From Imbricaverruca yamaguchii (lineage: Eukaryota > Arthropoda > Thecostraca > Neoverrucidae): a stretch of 64,000 nucleotides of DNA. Shown piece by piece: positions 1 to 11,879 of the stretch. The notes under the pieces are model-generated. The model worked only from the letters and a program-made list of their open reading frames with translations, was not told where the DNA came from and made no database searches. A program made the position numbers and the translations under genes. Location of the stretch: positions 21,001-85,000 of the forward strand of contig JAOTOL010000901.1 in the NCBI GenBank assembly GCA_034440575.1. Reading direction: 5' to 3'. The number at the start of each line of letters is the position of its first letter. Within the stretch, counting starts at the first letter, position 1.

Positions 1-600
1 CCGGAACCGGGCCGTCCGTCCGAATACTCCGTTGGACGGCTCGGCGCAATCGGCCTCGCAAAGAAATGAGTGAAATACATTAAGAAAGTATGGAAACGCT
101 TAGGCAAACAATGACAAACAGTATTTTTCAGGATGTGTAGAGATTAACATACAAAGTGACATCAATCGCATGACAGTCATTTGCATTTATGACAACTTTC
201 AAGTTCACCAAGTTTGGTTCCATTGATCTGTCTTGAACTTGACCTGACTTGACCTCGGTGACCTAACATGGCTTTGAAATGATATAGGATAACAATATAC
301 ATGAAACAAGTCGCTAGTGTTGCCAAGAACACCATTTGCCAATATACGGGAAGCGCATCAGCGCCGACTTGTGGTCTGGCGCTGCGAATTATTTTTTACT
401 TTAACGACCCTTAACTCGAAAAATTGCTGACCAATTTTCATTTTGCTTGCTTTAAGCAACGCTCTGGTCATTTCTAAATAGGTACGCAAACAATAGCAGT
501 TATCGGTCGGTAAAATCTTGATTTGTGTTTTAAAAAACCGGAGGGCCGGCTGATTTCGTCCCCCCCCCCCCCTCCTCCAGGGCACGTGAAAAGGAGTCAT
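1..600. repeat. Dispersed repeat, copy 1 of 3 in the window
   Basis: This stretch aligns in inverted orientation with about 47,300-47,900 and, with a deletion, with about 58,600-58,870. Shared landmarks are the CCGGAACCGG start, a run of TGACCT half-sites near 233-266 and a GGGAAGCGCATCAG block near 350. A poly-C tract lies at 558-572. I see no protein motif and do not know the family. It is useful because it retains the segment missing from the right P2 arm. The TGACCT motifs recur in the other copies, so they are probably repeat sequence rather than a local regulatory site. Confidence 0.7.
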
Positions 601-1053
601 TACAACACTGACTGATCAACATACGCTGCTGAAACTGCGGATTGTATTTTGTAACACCAATAAGAGTATATATTCCACATGACTATGATGTCATGACATT
701 AAGTATTCAGTAAATCGACAGAAAATATAAGCAGTTTCGAATCGTCGAGTTGGAAGACAATGCCACGTACTCGGGAGACGGACCACATGCTGGTCGGGGG
801 CCGGCCTCAATCATCGAGGGCAATTAGGTGATTATCTCGATGGCAGCGACGACCAAACACCTGTGTGTGGGCGCCACATTTGGCGATAATCATGACGGTG
901 CTACCGCACCACACGTGGCGCGCCACGCCAGCCGAGGCCGCCACAAAACGTCACCGTCGCCGCTGCACTCGGCCACTACGACTCGCACGTCCGAGGAGTT
1001 CCCGTCTGGCTTTTCAGCTGTTCACAGAGCCACCAGTCCGTCGAGCCAACGGG

Positions 1054-3009
1054 ATGAGACAACTCTGCATTGGAGCGTGCGTCGCCCTTCTCCTGACAGC
1101 CGCGGCTACCCAAGAGCCGGACCCGGACGGGATCGGGCAGCAGCCGAACGATGCAGAGGAGCCTTCTAGCGTCACGCAGGATAAGGGCGATGTTGGCAAA
1201 GAGCCGACTGTGGCCGATGCGTCCAACGACAAAGATCCCGACGACGTTGTCCGGGTAGAAGACGTCGAAGAAGATATTCCTGATGCTATGGGCGCCACCG
1301 CCGACAAAAAAGTGTGGAAGTACGACATAAATGACATCCTGATCCTGAGCCGTCACAACTTCGACAGGGCCATTGACGAGCACGACCACCTGTTCGTGGT
1401 GTTCCACACGCCTGCCTGCAGCCAGTGCATCCAACTGAACCCGCACTTCGTCGAGGCGTGGAAGGCCGTTCGGCGGAAGAACACGGATGACCTGAGCGTG
1501 CAGTTCGCCAAGGTCGATGCCATCAACGAAACCGGCCTGCTTATCCACTACGGTATCACGCAGTTCCCCACGCTCACCTTCTTCAACAATCAGAAAGAGA
1601 AGATGTACGATGGCGGCTACCGATCATCCGACATCGAGACGTGGGTGCTGAAGCGTTCCGGCAATCCAGCGTTGCCTTTGTACTCGGTTGACATACTTGA
1701 AGCAGCTAGAATCGAGCACGGCGTATTTGTGGTGGGCTTTTTAACCAGCTTAATTCAGAGTCTGCCATCATCTTCACGCGAATTGCGGACTCTATCCACG
1801 ATTACCCCTTCTTCTTCGCGGGCAACCCCACCCTGTTCAAGAATTACGACATCACCAACGACACGGTGGTCGTGTTTAAGAAGTTCGACGACGGTCGCAC
1901 CGACTTCGCTGTAGCCAAGGACTTCGTTACCGATGACCTGATGGAGTTTCTGCGCCTGGAGACGTTCCCTCTCGTCTCCGAACTAAACGTTGACAACGTA
2001 TGGCGGGTCACCGAAGAGGTCAACCACATCAAGTCACACTTCCTGGTGCTTCGCAATGCATCCGAACTCAGCAGTTCCAAAGACATCAATAAGTCCCTGC
2101 TTCCAGCTGCCAGGAAGTATAAGGGTGACATCCTCTTCCCCATGATTGACATGGCCGACCGGCGCATGTTTCACATGGAGGAGTTCTTCGGAGTCGGTCG
2201 CGAGTTAACGCCCGCCATGCGTATATTTCGCTACGAGTGGCCGACCTCCAAGTTCCGACCAGGCTCCGACGATGGCAGTATCTCCGAGGAGCAGGTCATG
2301 CAGTTCTGCGACGACTTCAAGACTGAAACCGTCCCAGCTGGAGCAGCCACTTCCCGACGATTGGGACGTCGGTCCGGTTAAGTTTCTCACCGCAAAAAAA
2401 AACTACATGGCCACCACCGGTGACATAAACCGCGACGTATTCGTTATGCTGCATGCACGGTGGTGCCCACACTGCCACCTCGTCATGCCCATATTTGAAA
2501 GGTTGGCTGGCAGCGAAGCCATCACGTTCGCAAAGATGGACGCGACCGCCAACGAGATCGACGGACTCGAATTCGCGAGCTTCCCCACATTCTACCTGTA
2601 CGGCAAGGACGGTGCCGAGCGCCAGCAGTTTAATGGCACGCGCACGGTCGACGACATGACCGCCTTCCTAAACCAGTACTCGAGCGTGAGGCTGGAGCTC
2701 GAAGGTGGCGCTGCCTCTACCGGACAGAACAAGGAGTCGCTGGTTCGGCCGATCCGGCTGCGTTCGGCTCACGGTCACAGCCATCGCTGGAGGGGGACGA
2801 GTAGCCTAGGGGTAAGTTGCTCGTCTCACAATCGCAAGGTTGTGGGTTCGAGTCTCACCTCTCGCTACTCTTCGCCCGCGACCAATCGCCGTGAGAGATT
2901 GGCGACGCTACATGACTCAACGGTCGATGTGTCGTAAAAACCAATAACCAACCAGCCATCGCTGGAGGATGTTGGTGCACCGTCGCTAGAGGGGAGGGAC
3001 GAGCTCTGA
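1054..3009 (+). pseudogene. Protein disulfide isomerase-like gene, intronless, frameshifted and SINE-interrupted
   Basis: PDIs make and rearrange disulfide bonds in the ER lumen. The ATG at 1054 opens a signal peptide (MRQLCIGACVALLLTAAAT), then an acidic stretch. A thioredoxin a-domain follows with CxxC = CSQC at residues 122-125 and a cis-proline FPT motif. Next come b/b'-like regions and a second thioredoxin domain with CPHC (bases 2464-2475). The frame shifts at about 1,750 (one base lost), about 2,330 (one gained) and about 2,740 (one lost). In the last frame the sequence downstream of the SINE ends in RDEL and a stop at 2995-3009, a classic ER-retention signal. No intron or poly-A tail is visible. 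This is a decayed retrocopy, or a real intronless gene with assembly indels. CSQC rather than CGHC is atypical. Confidence 0.8.
2794..2952 (+). mobile_element. tRNA-derived SINE inside the PDI relic
   Basis: A 159-bp insertion is flanked by a perfect 16-bp target-site duplication, CAGCCATCGCTGGAGG, at 2778-2793 and 2953-2968. The head has an A box (TAGCCTAGGGG) and a B box-like GGTTCGAGTCT, as in Pol III tRNA promoters. The 3' end runs through a GTCGATG...TAAAAACCAATAACCAACC motif that matches the micro-retroposons elsewhere in the window. The open reading frame running through it to 2937 is therefore partly SINE sequence, not PDI. I could not assign the parent tRNA. Confidence 0.88.
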
Positions 3010-3620
3010 CACCGCGACGAATCGATAAATGTCCATGGCTGAAGCGAATGACGGGGTTTCTTCACTTGTCCTTACACATGGGTACTATAGCGATGTCACC
3101 ATTTCACTGCTATAAATGAAACAGCCTCAGCGTATACAATATCTACCAAACGTCAAATTAGGTAAAACCAACAAAATCACACTAATATTATCACGTGTTC
3201 CCCGGATGCCAGGCAATGTCTATGTTATCAATAGGCACGTATGCCCTTCTCCTGGGTGCAAAGCAGTATGGCATCAATACGAGCCGCACGGATAAAGCCT
3301 GCGGCTGTCAAGCCGATTAAACCTCACAGCCCAAGCTATCTCACCCACCTCATACTCAGCTGTGAACTGTTCGGCGTGTACACGGGTGAACACGGCGACT
3401 AAGCGAGCGGCAGGACCGCTGGCAGACTGGCGGGCCGCCTCTTCCTTGAACCGCTGCTGCAGTTCCGTCTCTGGTTTCTCCAAAGTGCCATACGACTCCA
3501 GCTCCGGCGGACTGACGCCACAGACACCCCGTCAAATTGTGTTGAGTGTATGGTGACAGGTGCATAACCATCGATACACGGTATGCACGGACTTTGTGAA
3601 TCAGGGCACTGTTCGTGTAT
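3010..3620. other. No gene recognised
   Basis: Flank between the PDI relic and a short retroposon. Only short overlapping open frames occur, none with a recognisable motif. Confidence 0.5.
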
Positions 3621-3633
3621 ATAAATGTTCGTA

Positions 3634-3689
3634 TGGTTGGTTATTTGGGCTTAGGGGCGCATCGACTGCTTCGGTCATACAGCGCCCAG
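3634..3689 (-). mobile_element. Micro-retroposon copy a (56 bp)
   Basis: A 56-bp insertion sits between near-identical 13-bp duplications, ATAAATGTTCGTA (3621-3633) and ATAAATGTTTGTA (3690-3702). In sense orientation (minus strand) it starts TGGGCGCT, contains GTCGATGCG, and ends TAAGCCCAAATAACCAACC. The simple-repeat 3' end and the duplication fit target-primed reverse transcription. It shares its whole body with copies b-e. Confidence 0.8.
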
Positions 3690-3702
3690 ATAAATGTTTG
3701 TA

Positions 3703-6187
3703 AAATATACCTGAAAAGCTTCTGCTGCCATTGCAGGATGATATTTTCTGTCCATTGGTCAGCTGAGCCTGCATTGCTGATGACGAACCTAGGAAAGATC
3801 AAGTCTATTAGGCATCCATGTGCAACAAGGCTTCTGAACAAATTCAGCTTTTCATTGAGAAACAATGCATTGGATGACAGAACTAGCTAAGTTTGAGAGG
3901 TTAATTTGGTCCACTGCTTCTAAATAACCAAACATATCTAACTATTTGATGTTAGCTACAGGCTGCTCAAAATTGCATGCATCGCTCTCACTCTTAAACT
4001 ACAATTCCCCGTCGCGTGTACAAGGTAAGTGAAAATTCGTGAAATAGATGTAGTCTGATCAATCAATGTGGTGGCTTTATGGAATAATTAGTTAGCTATT
4101 GGAGTTTAAGTGGGGCACCAACCTGGGAAAGCAGCGCTTCTGGTGCTAATGATGGCCTTACCACCTGGTCTGGAAGACTCAGTTTCAAGGCAGAATTTAA
4201 GTTGAGAATTGAATGTACCATAAATACAGAGACACAGTCACTCTGCTACCATGATTACACCCTTATTGGGTGGTGTCTCAAAATGTTCATATGTGGTTGC
4301 ATAATGGCAGTAGCTGGAAATAAGCTCTCACTATGTGTCAGAGATTATATTCCTTTCTCATCTTCTCCTGCACTTGTATCTGGCATGATAGTTAAAGTAA
4401 AAAGGTCGAATCATCAGGAAAAGCCCCGATAAACAACTTCATTGTATTCATTATTCATTAAAAGTACAACTTCATTGAGAACAGCTGTATTAATCTTTAA
4501 TATTTTTATAATACTCCTTGTGCAAGTAACCTTCATCAAACCCAAGCTCAAAATGAATTTCCAGACTATTTCCAGGTCAGTTGCCAATGAGCACAGCACA
4601 GCACAACTTTGATCATGTAGTGAGTTTAATCTCACTTTATTTAGACAGAAGAAGCCAATGTAGGCCAGTGATTTACCTGAACAATGAGCTGTGTGGGAAA
4701 ATATTTAACCACAAGGTGAGTGAGAAGCAATATGTGAGTGAGAGGTAGATGCATGTATCTAATGTATGTTGAAGAAATGTTGAATATTCTAAGAGAAACT
4801 TTACCCTATCTGTTGCAGACATGTTTTTACACCACCAATGCAATAAGTTTGGGATTCAATAATGCCATGATATATGAGCCCCATTATATTCAACTATATT
4901 TTTGGGCAATGTGCCATTGAAACAATTTCATTATCACTCCGTAGGAATTACTCCTCCCTATCTAGAATGAAAACCTATAAATACACTTTGCAATTTGTGT
5001 TAGGCATGTAAGTATGAATTCACATGATGTTGGTCAGTGCCATAATATAGTATTTTAAGCATAATAGGCATACAGGGTACCATTAGTACTACCTGTAAAT
5101 ATGAAAGAGCATAGCAATTAGCAAAAGGTATGGGTTTGATGCAATATCATTGAAAATGTCACACATACTTGATATTTAGATTAGCAGATGGGTCATGGCA
5201 TCTGTAAGTGCCTACACTGTCCTCCTCAAAACCCTTAGGTAGTTCCATCAAGTTAATTGTCTATGCCATGGACAATTCTTCTTAGATCTGAAAAATAGTA
5301 AAATCATCATCAGTAACAACACCTAAACATACTAACTGACATTTTGCCTTGGCTCAGCTTTAATGAGATCAGGCAAGACATCTATGGGAGAATCCTTTAA
5401 CTATAAACGGAGGGAAACCATACAGCTACACCAGAGCTATAGCATTCATATTACTACTATTGATGATTAGTATATTGCACATCACGGAAAATAATGCAAG
5501 GTGCAAGAGAGCATTAGATTTAGGGCTGTGATTCAGAAACAGATTCCAAACGATTCTCCCAAAAAGGCATGAGATATAATATTTTTCATCAGCATCAATG
5601 CATATGATCATTTTACAGCACACTTAAAATGGAATATACTGCAGAGCCAAATCAGTTGAAGCAATATATGAAATGAACCAAATATAACTCAACTGCCATC
5701 CCCTGAACATACAATAGGTGGCATACCTCAAAACAGACAAACAATTAGCATGCTATAATTAAACAAATTGAAAAACTGCCTCAGTCAACAATAGCCGCAA
5801 TGTAACATGACCAGTACAGATCATGCCTTTACCATCAGACACCATGCAGACTTGGTCCTATAACTGGAGACCACACAATGTCACTTCTGATCTTTGCCAG
5901 CCATTCACATGATTCAACATATAGCTCACCAAGCAAAAGCTTCAATGCAACCCTACTAGTATCTGGCATACTTTCCACCTTGACCACTGTGGTGAGCTTA
6001 ACTTTCGTGCAACCATAGCCCTAAAAATATCTGGTGGGCTTTCAAATATATGGTGTAACACTGGCTCATCAAAGAGAATAAAATATACTTCACTAATTTT
6101 GTTTTCTCAGTAGATGAGGCATAATACATGCAAGCAAGACACAATGTATTGCATGGTAGCAGGCAGCATTCTAAAATCGATAGTCAT
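3703..6187. other. AT-rich stretch without a recognised gene
   Basis: About 2.5 kb of AT-rich DNA. Open frames are all under 80 codons and lack domains, splice context or codon structure. I see no tandem array or element ends. Confidence 0.5.
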
Positions 6188-7240
6188 GACTTTCAGATAG
6201 ACAGCAGTGAGCAGAGTCATGCTAAATGGTGCAGTCATCATGGCAAAATGTTCTTAGTGGAGTCCCCAGTGGTCAGTACTGGAGCCATTACTCTTCATTA
6301 TATTTGTAAATAACATTGAAAGGGGCCTAAGCAGTATGGTTTTGAAATTTGCAGATGATCTGAAGGTCTTTATGGCAAGAGCATATCTTGCTCATTGCCA
6401 TAATCAACAGGTTGCAATGAGCATATCTTGCTGCAGAAAGACAGACAAACCTGTGAAGTGGTCTAAAGAATGGCAAATTAAATCTGATTTTGACATGCAA
6501 AATCATGCATGTGGGTAGGCAGGACATGAAGGCTCCAAACTTGATAGGTGGTGAAGTACTATTGGTGACTCAGCAGGAGGACTTAGGTGTTATTCTGAAC
6601 GCGAAGTTAGGGGCATCAGAACAGACCAAGGAAGCCAGGAAGAAGGCACTGAGAATGCTTGGGGAAATCAATATGAATGTATCATATAGAAGTGAAGAAG
6701 TCATCAGAAAGCTTTACTGGCAGTCAGGCCACATTTGGCATACCACAAACAAGCTTGGCCTCCTAGTTATGAAAAGGATTGTTGGCTTTTAGGGAGTACA
6801 AAAGAGGGCTACAAAAATGGCTGATGGCATAATCAACCTGGCATATGAGGAAAGATTGAAGAAATTGAATGTTTTCACTTAGATATAGAAGGCTGAGAGA
6901 TCTCATTGATGTCTTTAAATCTGTCCATGGTCAGAAGGGATATATCAGGGAAATGTTTGCATTTAACAGAAATTATGCAATTAGGTCATCAATTCAAAAT
7001 TATTGTTAACCACAGCAGTACAATGTTAAGTCTTTCTTCACCAACAGGGCAATAGAGCACTGGAACCAGCTGCCAGAAACCATTGCCAGTGGCAGCACAT
7101 TAAACAAAAAACAGCATAGACCAACATTATAAGAATAGAGGGCTTGCTTTTCAGTACTCCAAGGAGGGCTGATCGACAGATTTGATGGGCAACTGGTTGA
7201 GTGTCCAGAGTGCAACCAAGAAGGGCCCTTGTGGGTCTGT
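6188..7240 (+). mobile_element. CR1-type LINE fragment (RT C-terminus and 3' UTR)
   Basis: Aligns along its length with the nearly intact CR1 copy from about 23,825 to 24,860. It spans the remains of the FADD reverse transcriptase box (KFADDLKVF at about 6,345), the post-RT region and the 3' UTR mark CAACCAAGAAGGGCCC. Many substitutions, stops and small deletions show it is old. 5'-truncated, non-functional. Confidence 0.85.
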
Positions 7241-7429
7241 ATCAAAATATCTAATGCCAAAATCAATAATGCTTCAGAAACTATGGGTCTGTTTCCATGG
7301 CTCCACCAGTAGGAACTCAGTGAAGGTTAGTTGAGGATAATTGAGACCTGCCCACGGGAATGGCCGGTGGAGAAATCACTGACAGCAGTGTGAATTATGT
7401 GACAAAAAGGAAGTGTTTGGATGTAGGAG

Positions 7430-7900
7430 AAGTTAGCAGGGGTTCAGAACAGGCCCTTGTCATCCCCATGCTTCCTGTGTGTCACCTCAAAAGTTCCAAA
7501 TTATGTCATCTGAGGTACACATTTCAGGCCACTTTAAAGGGATGTTTTGTATTAAAATAGCAATATATTAAATTCAACTCACTTTCTAAGTTATCTAGAC
7601 TAATGTCTGGGCTATTAGAATCTTGTTCAACTGTTAATCTAACAATTTCAGTTAGGCTGCGAATTAGACGACCCCCATGGAAGGCAGAGTTTTAGGTGCA
7701 AGCTTCTTCTCAAACTCATTAATGATGCAGTTGAGTTGTAAATAGCACAGGCATTTATTTGCATCTGTCCACCAGTTATATATTTGCATTGTATATATTG
7801 TGTTTCCTCTGTAGTGGGTTTTTGTCCCCTACATTGTTTCATGTGTTCACTATGCTTGTTTCGTAGTTTTAGTGTTCCTGTAGTGTTAGCTGTAGTTAAT
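7430..7900 (-). repeat. Composite repeat R1, inverted degenerate copy
   Basis: On the minus strand this matches the R1 sequence at 15.4-16.2, 17.5-18.6 and 27.7-28.5 kb. Shared parts include the CATGGGGATGACA block, the TTTCTAAAT...TAGGATTT region and the GCAGCCTAACTGA block. It is more diverged than the others. No coding content. Confidence 0.65.
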
Positions 7901-8785
7901 AGTTAATTGGTGGTGTAAATTGAGATGTGTTCCATTTTATATAAAATGCTGATGCCACTTATCCTACATGTCTTGAATGAAGCAGGGAGAAGGTGGCCTA
8001 AAATTCACTTTCCTGTGGTTCATTTTTCATCGCATCAAAGTGGAGGGTAGCATGCGAATACATCCAAATCCATGATGATTACAACATTCGAAACAATTTC
8101 TCCATATGATGAGAAAACATGAGGGCAGATGATGTTAACAGATGAATGCCACATCTGCTGTACAAATTGTGATGGAACAGATGCCAGGAGTCTGGGTTCA
8201 ACCTACCAGGTGTCCTGTATATTTACAATGCAGAATGTGTCACAGGAAGTTATTTCTGAAATTTCTTATCGGGTGATACACTGATCATTTTGACCATGTC
8301 AGCCATTGTTTTTTTTTTAATGCTCACTTCATAATATGAAAGGGAGCTTCTGGTGTGAAGCAAACAAACTACCCTCCAGCAATTGGATGAACAAGGCACT
8401 TTTATCTCCACATTATTGATCCTGGAACATCAATCCAGTCCTGCAATGAATGGAGTATGACCAACAAGGGGTAAGCTTGCATGGCAGTCTTCAAGCATTT
8501 CCCCTCACACTTCTCTTTATCAACAATGCATCTGAGTCAGTAGTCAGTTTTACAGCAGAACTTTGCTAGCAGGTCCCAGGTCTCAGGAAAGAGACCTGGG
8601 ACAAGATAGAGGGAGAAGACCTGGTATAATGATCTGCATACATTAAAAGTGACTGCCAAATATAATTATCACATCAGTTTTAAAAATGAAACAGGTTTTA
8701 CTGTCAATGATGCGGAAATAAGTAAAATTACAAACATCAGTAAATTGCAATACACTTTCTAATCTATATAGAGACTACATACTAC
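7901..8785. other. No gene recognised
   Basis: About 0.9 kb of AT-rich DNA between an R1 copy and the GA-rich minisatellite. Nothing recognisable. Confidence 0.45.
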
Positions 8786-9066
8786 ATGGCCCCCAGGACG
8801 AAAAGGAGGCCCTCCAGGACGAAAAGGAGGCCATCGAGGACGAAAAGGAGGCCCTCCAAGACGAAAGGGAGGTCCTCCAGGACGAAAAGGAGGCCCTACA
8901 GGACGAAAGGGAGCCCTTCCAGGACGAAAAGGAGGGCATCCAGGACGAAAAGGAGGCCCTCCAGGATGAAAAGAAGGCCCCAGGACGAAAAGGAGGCTCT
9001 CAAGACGAAAAAGGGATTCTACAAATCACGGGCCTCCAGGAGGAAGCCCATAATTCGAAAAAAAAA
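8786..9066 (+). repeat. 21-bp minisatellite (AGGACGAAAAGGAGGCCCTCC)
   Basis: Roughly a dozen tandem units of about 21 bp. Because 21 is divisible by three, the array gives an open frame of basic heptads (RTKRRPS-like). There is no independent sign that this is translated. The array fades into a looser related field downstream. Confidence 0.85.
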
Positions 9067-10990
9067 GTAACCTAGGGGAGGGTAGGAGGCCCCAGAAATC
9101 AAGAGAGTGCCAAAAATTGGCACGGAGGCCCCCAACATTGCAAAGGAGTCTCAATATGGGAAGGAAGGTCCAATAAAATGAGAGGATGCCCTAAGCCGGA
9201 AAAGAAAGCCAGTGGATATGAGGTGAGGTTTCGGAGCAGGAACGTCGCTACCGGGGTGGTGGCAGTGGGGGCAATCGTCCCCACCCCTTGCCTTAAGACT
9301 TGGGGTGGGGGGGGTGCTCCCCTGTAATTTGAGGAGACCACTATGCGGAAATGCATAATACAAAAAGGTGAGCAAGGAGCCCGACAGGACAGAAGATGAT
9401 GCTGTCGAGGTGGATCCAAGACTGGAAGCCCCCGGGAAATATCATCAGGTTCCTATAAGAGACATAAAACAGAGATTGTGAGGAGGCCCCCAGGACGAAA
9501 AAGAGACCTCCAGGACGAAAAAGATGCCACCGAGACGGGCAAGAAGCCACCCAGGGTTACACGAGAAGGCTTCCGATGGGTGGCAGGATGTTCTTAATTT
9601 GGAAAACGAGGCCCCAAGATGGAAGAGAAGGACCCTACAATATAAAATAATGACAAGAGATATTTATCCGGACGCAAGAGGGGGCCCCAAGATGGGTAAG
9701 AAGGTCCCCCTAGGAAGGAATGAAGGCTACTGAGACAAGCCAGATGAGGCCAACATTTTAGAAGACGAATATCCTAGAAGGGAAAATTTAAGACAAGGAC
9801 GCAAAAGCAACCTGCTAAGAAAATAATGAGGCTCCAAACACAGATGCGGATGACTCCAAGACGTGAAAGGAATCCCATAATTTTCCAGAGGAGTCACCTA
9901 TGAGAGTGTAGGAGACCTCAGAAATCAAGAGAGGTCCAAAAATTGGCACGGAGGCCCCCAGAATTGCAAAGGAGGCCCCAATAGGGGAAGGGAGGCCCCA
10001 GAAAGTGAGAGGGGGCCCTATGACGGAAAAGATAGCCAGTGGATATGATATGAGGTTTCGGAGACGCAAAAAGGCACCAAAACGAGTAAGGTTCCACCAG
10101 AATAGAAAAGGATGATCCAGAGACATGACAGGAGGCACCTAATGTGGTAGAGGACGACACAAGGTTGGAAATACGACCCCATCATGAACGAGGAGACCCT
10201 AAAATTTGAGAGAAAGGTCACTGGATAAGAGAGATAGCTCCCAGGCGGAAAAGAAGCTTCGCAGATGGCCAAGAAGGTCCCCGGGAAATAACTAGGCCAC
10301 TGAGATAAGAAGGGTTGTGTATAATTTGGAAGAGGAGGAACCTGGGAGAGAAGAGGAGTCCACCAGGAGATAAGATACCACCCTTAAGATGGGCGATGTT
10401 CGAATCAAAACGCAGAGCAAGAGGTCCCGAAGACGTAAGAGGAGGCCATTAATTTGAAAAAGGACTCTAGAAGAGAAATGAGGGCCCTGCCGGACTCGAG
10501 AGGAGTCCCCCGTTGATTGATTGATTGATTGATTATTTGGGCTTAAGGGCACATCAACTGCTACTGGTTATGTAGCGCCCATAGAGAGGAGTCCCCAAAA
10601 AAAGAAGTATGTCTATAAGACTGAATGAGGCCCAGAAGACCAGAAAAATTTCCAAGAAAATGAGAGCAGGCCCTTAAGATGTGAGTGGAAACAGGTGTGA
10701 AGTGAGGTTTCCAAAATTGAAGATTTCCTCAAGACTGGTAAGGCTTTGCCACGATAAAGGAGGAAGCCCCTAATTTGGCAGATAATGCTCCTGGGACATG
10801 AGAAGAAGCCCCATACCATGGTAAAGGGCCCAAGGATGTAAGAGAAGGCCCTTCAAGACGAGAGAGGAAGACATTGAATATAGAGGAGGGTAGGACATAA
10901 GACGTTGAAAACCGGTAGTCTTCAGGAAATAGGACGAGATACTTATGGCGCGAGATGAGGCCTATAATTTGCAAGAAACCCCTAAGAGAT
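9067..10990 (+). repeat. Degenerate GA-rich satellite with about 820-bp higher-order repeat
   Basis: Diverged units of about 20-30 bp, each resembling GAGGCCCCAAGATGGGAAAG. A block at about 9,088-9,245 recurs in direct orientation at about 9,908-10,068, with shared runs such as CCAAAAATTGGCACGGAGGC and CCAGTGGATATGA. This indicates a higher-order period near 820 bp. The long open frames here are by-products of purine bias. Confidence 0.75.
10511..10583 (-). mobile_element. Micro-retroposon copy b (73 bp with TTGA tail)
   Basis: Inserted in the GA-rich satellite between perfect 13-bp duplications GAGAGGAGTCCCC (10498-10510 and 10584-10596). In sense orientation it starts ATGGGCGCTACATAACC and ends TAAGCCCAAATAATCAATCAATC, so the 3' tail is an expanded 4-bp repeat, as expected for slippage during target-primed reverse transcription. 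Confidence 0.85.
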
Positions 10991-11879
10991 GGTAAAAGTC
11001 ATGCCGGGGTGTTTCACATTTATGGCATGGACCAAAACAATCCAGCTGGGGACCCTGAAAATCGCGCTGAGCCTGGGTGTACCAAAGATTTACGACCGGA
11101 CCATGAAAGTAAATATAGCGGAACGACGGGTCGTACCATTCCACAACAGTCTCAATGGGACCAAAACAAATGAAGACAGAGCAACGAAAAACACTCTGGA
11201 CATGGGTCCAACTCTGAAAAACGCTCACAAAAACACAAAAAATACTCCAACTCTGGGGCCCAACAATGATGCCAAAACCCTTAAAACGTTTTAGACGCAA
11301 AAAGTGTCGAGGCAGCTAAAGCTCGCGCTAGGGATCCAAGAAAATGACGTCGGGCCCAAAAGATCACCTTGGACTATATAAAAATATATACATTTTAAAA
11401 AAATGCAAAAATCACCCTGGAGGCCCAGAAGGGCACGCCGGGCCCCAAAAGCCACAGCTGCTCCAAAAATACATTTTTAACCGGAATGTCACTCTGGGAC
11501 AAAAATATGCTCGTTCAGTGGCCACAGTGGCATATCAAAGTGGAAAATTACTCCTCTATCCTGAGGCATAAACTCTCAAGAATCGTGCCGGGCTCCAGAA
11601 CTCGCGCTGGGGTCACCAAAATTCGCGTCGGTCCACCATAATTCGCACAGGGATCTCCAAATAATTACTTCGGGTCCTCGAAAACTCGTTCCGAGGCTCG
11701 AAAACTTGCAATAGGAACCGCCAAAATAGCGTTGGGGCAACAGCTAAGTACAACACTTCCCACAAACTCAATTATGTCCCCCAAAATATCGCGCTCGGGA
11801 CCTCAATTCCCATCGGTAGCCCCGTCGAAGCTCCACAAAATTGGCGTTCAGGCCCACACGTAAGAGCAGTGTGACCACA
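10991..11879 (+). repeat. Degenerate satellite of about 28-30 bp period
   Basis: Units of the type CCAAAATTCGCGTCGGTCC repeat with strong divergence. This is the continuation of the GA-rich field with a changed unit. It runs into the left arm of inverted repeat P3. No protein motif. Confidence 0.6.

Noticed and set aside
233..266. Nuclear receptor response element (TGACCT repeats)
   Set aside because: The same motifs occur in the other copies of this dispersed repeat, so they are probably repeat content. No gene lies in a fitting position.
8786..9070. A basic 94-residue protein resembling a protamine or histone tail
   Set aside because: It is a 21-bp minisatellite translated in a frame divisible by three. 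The array continues out of frame downstream.
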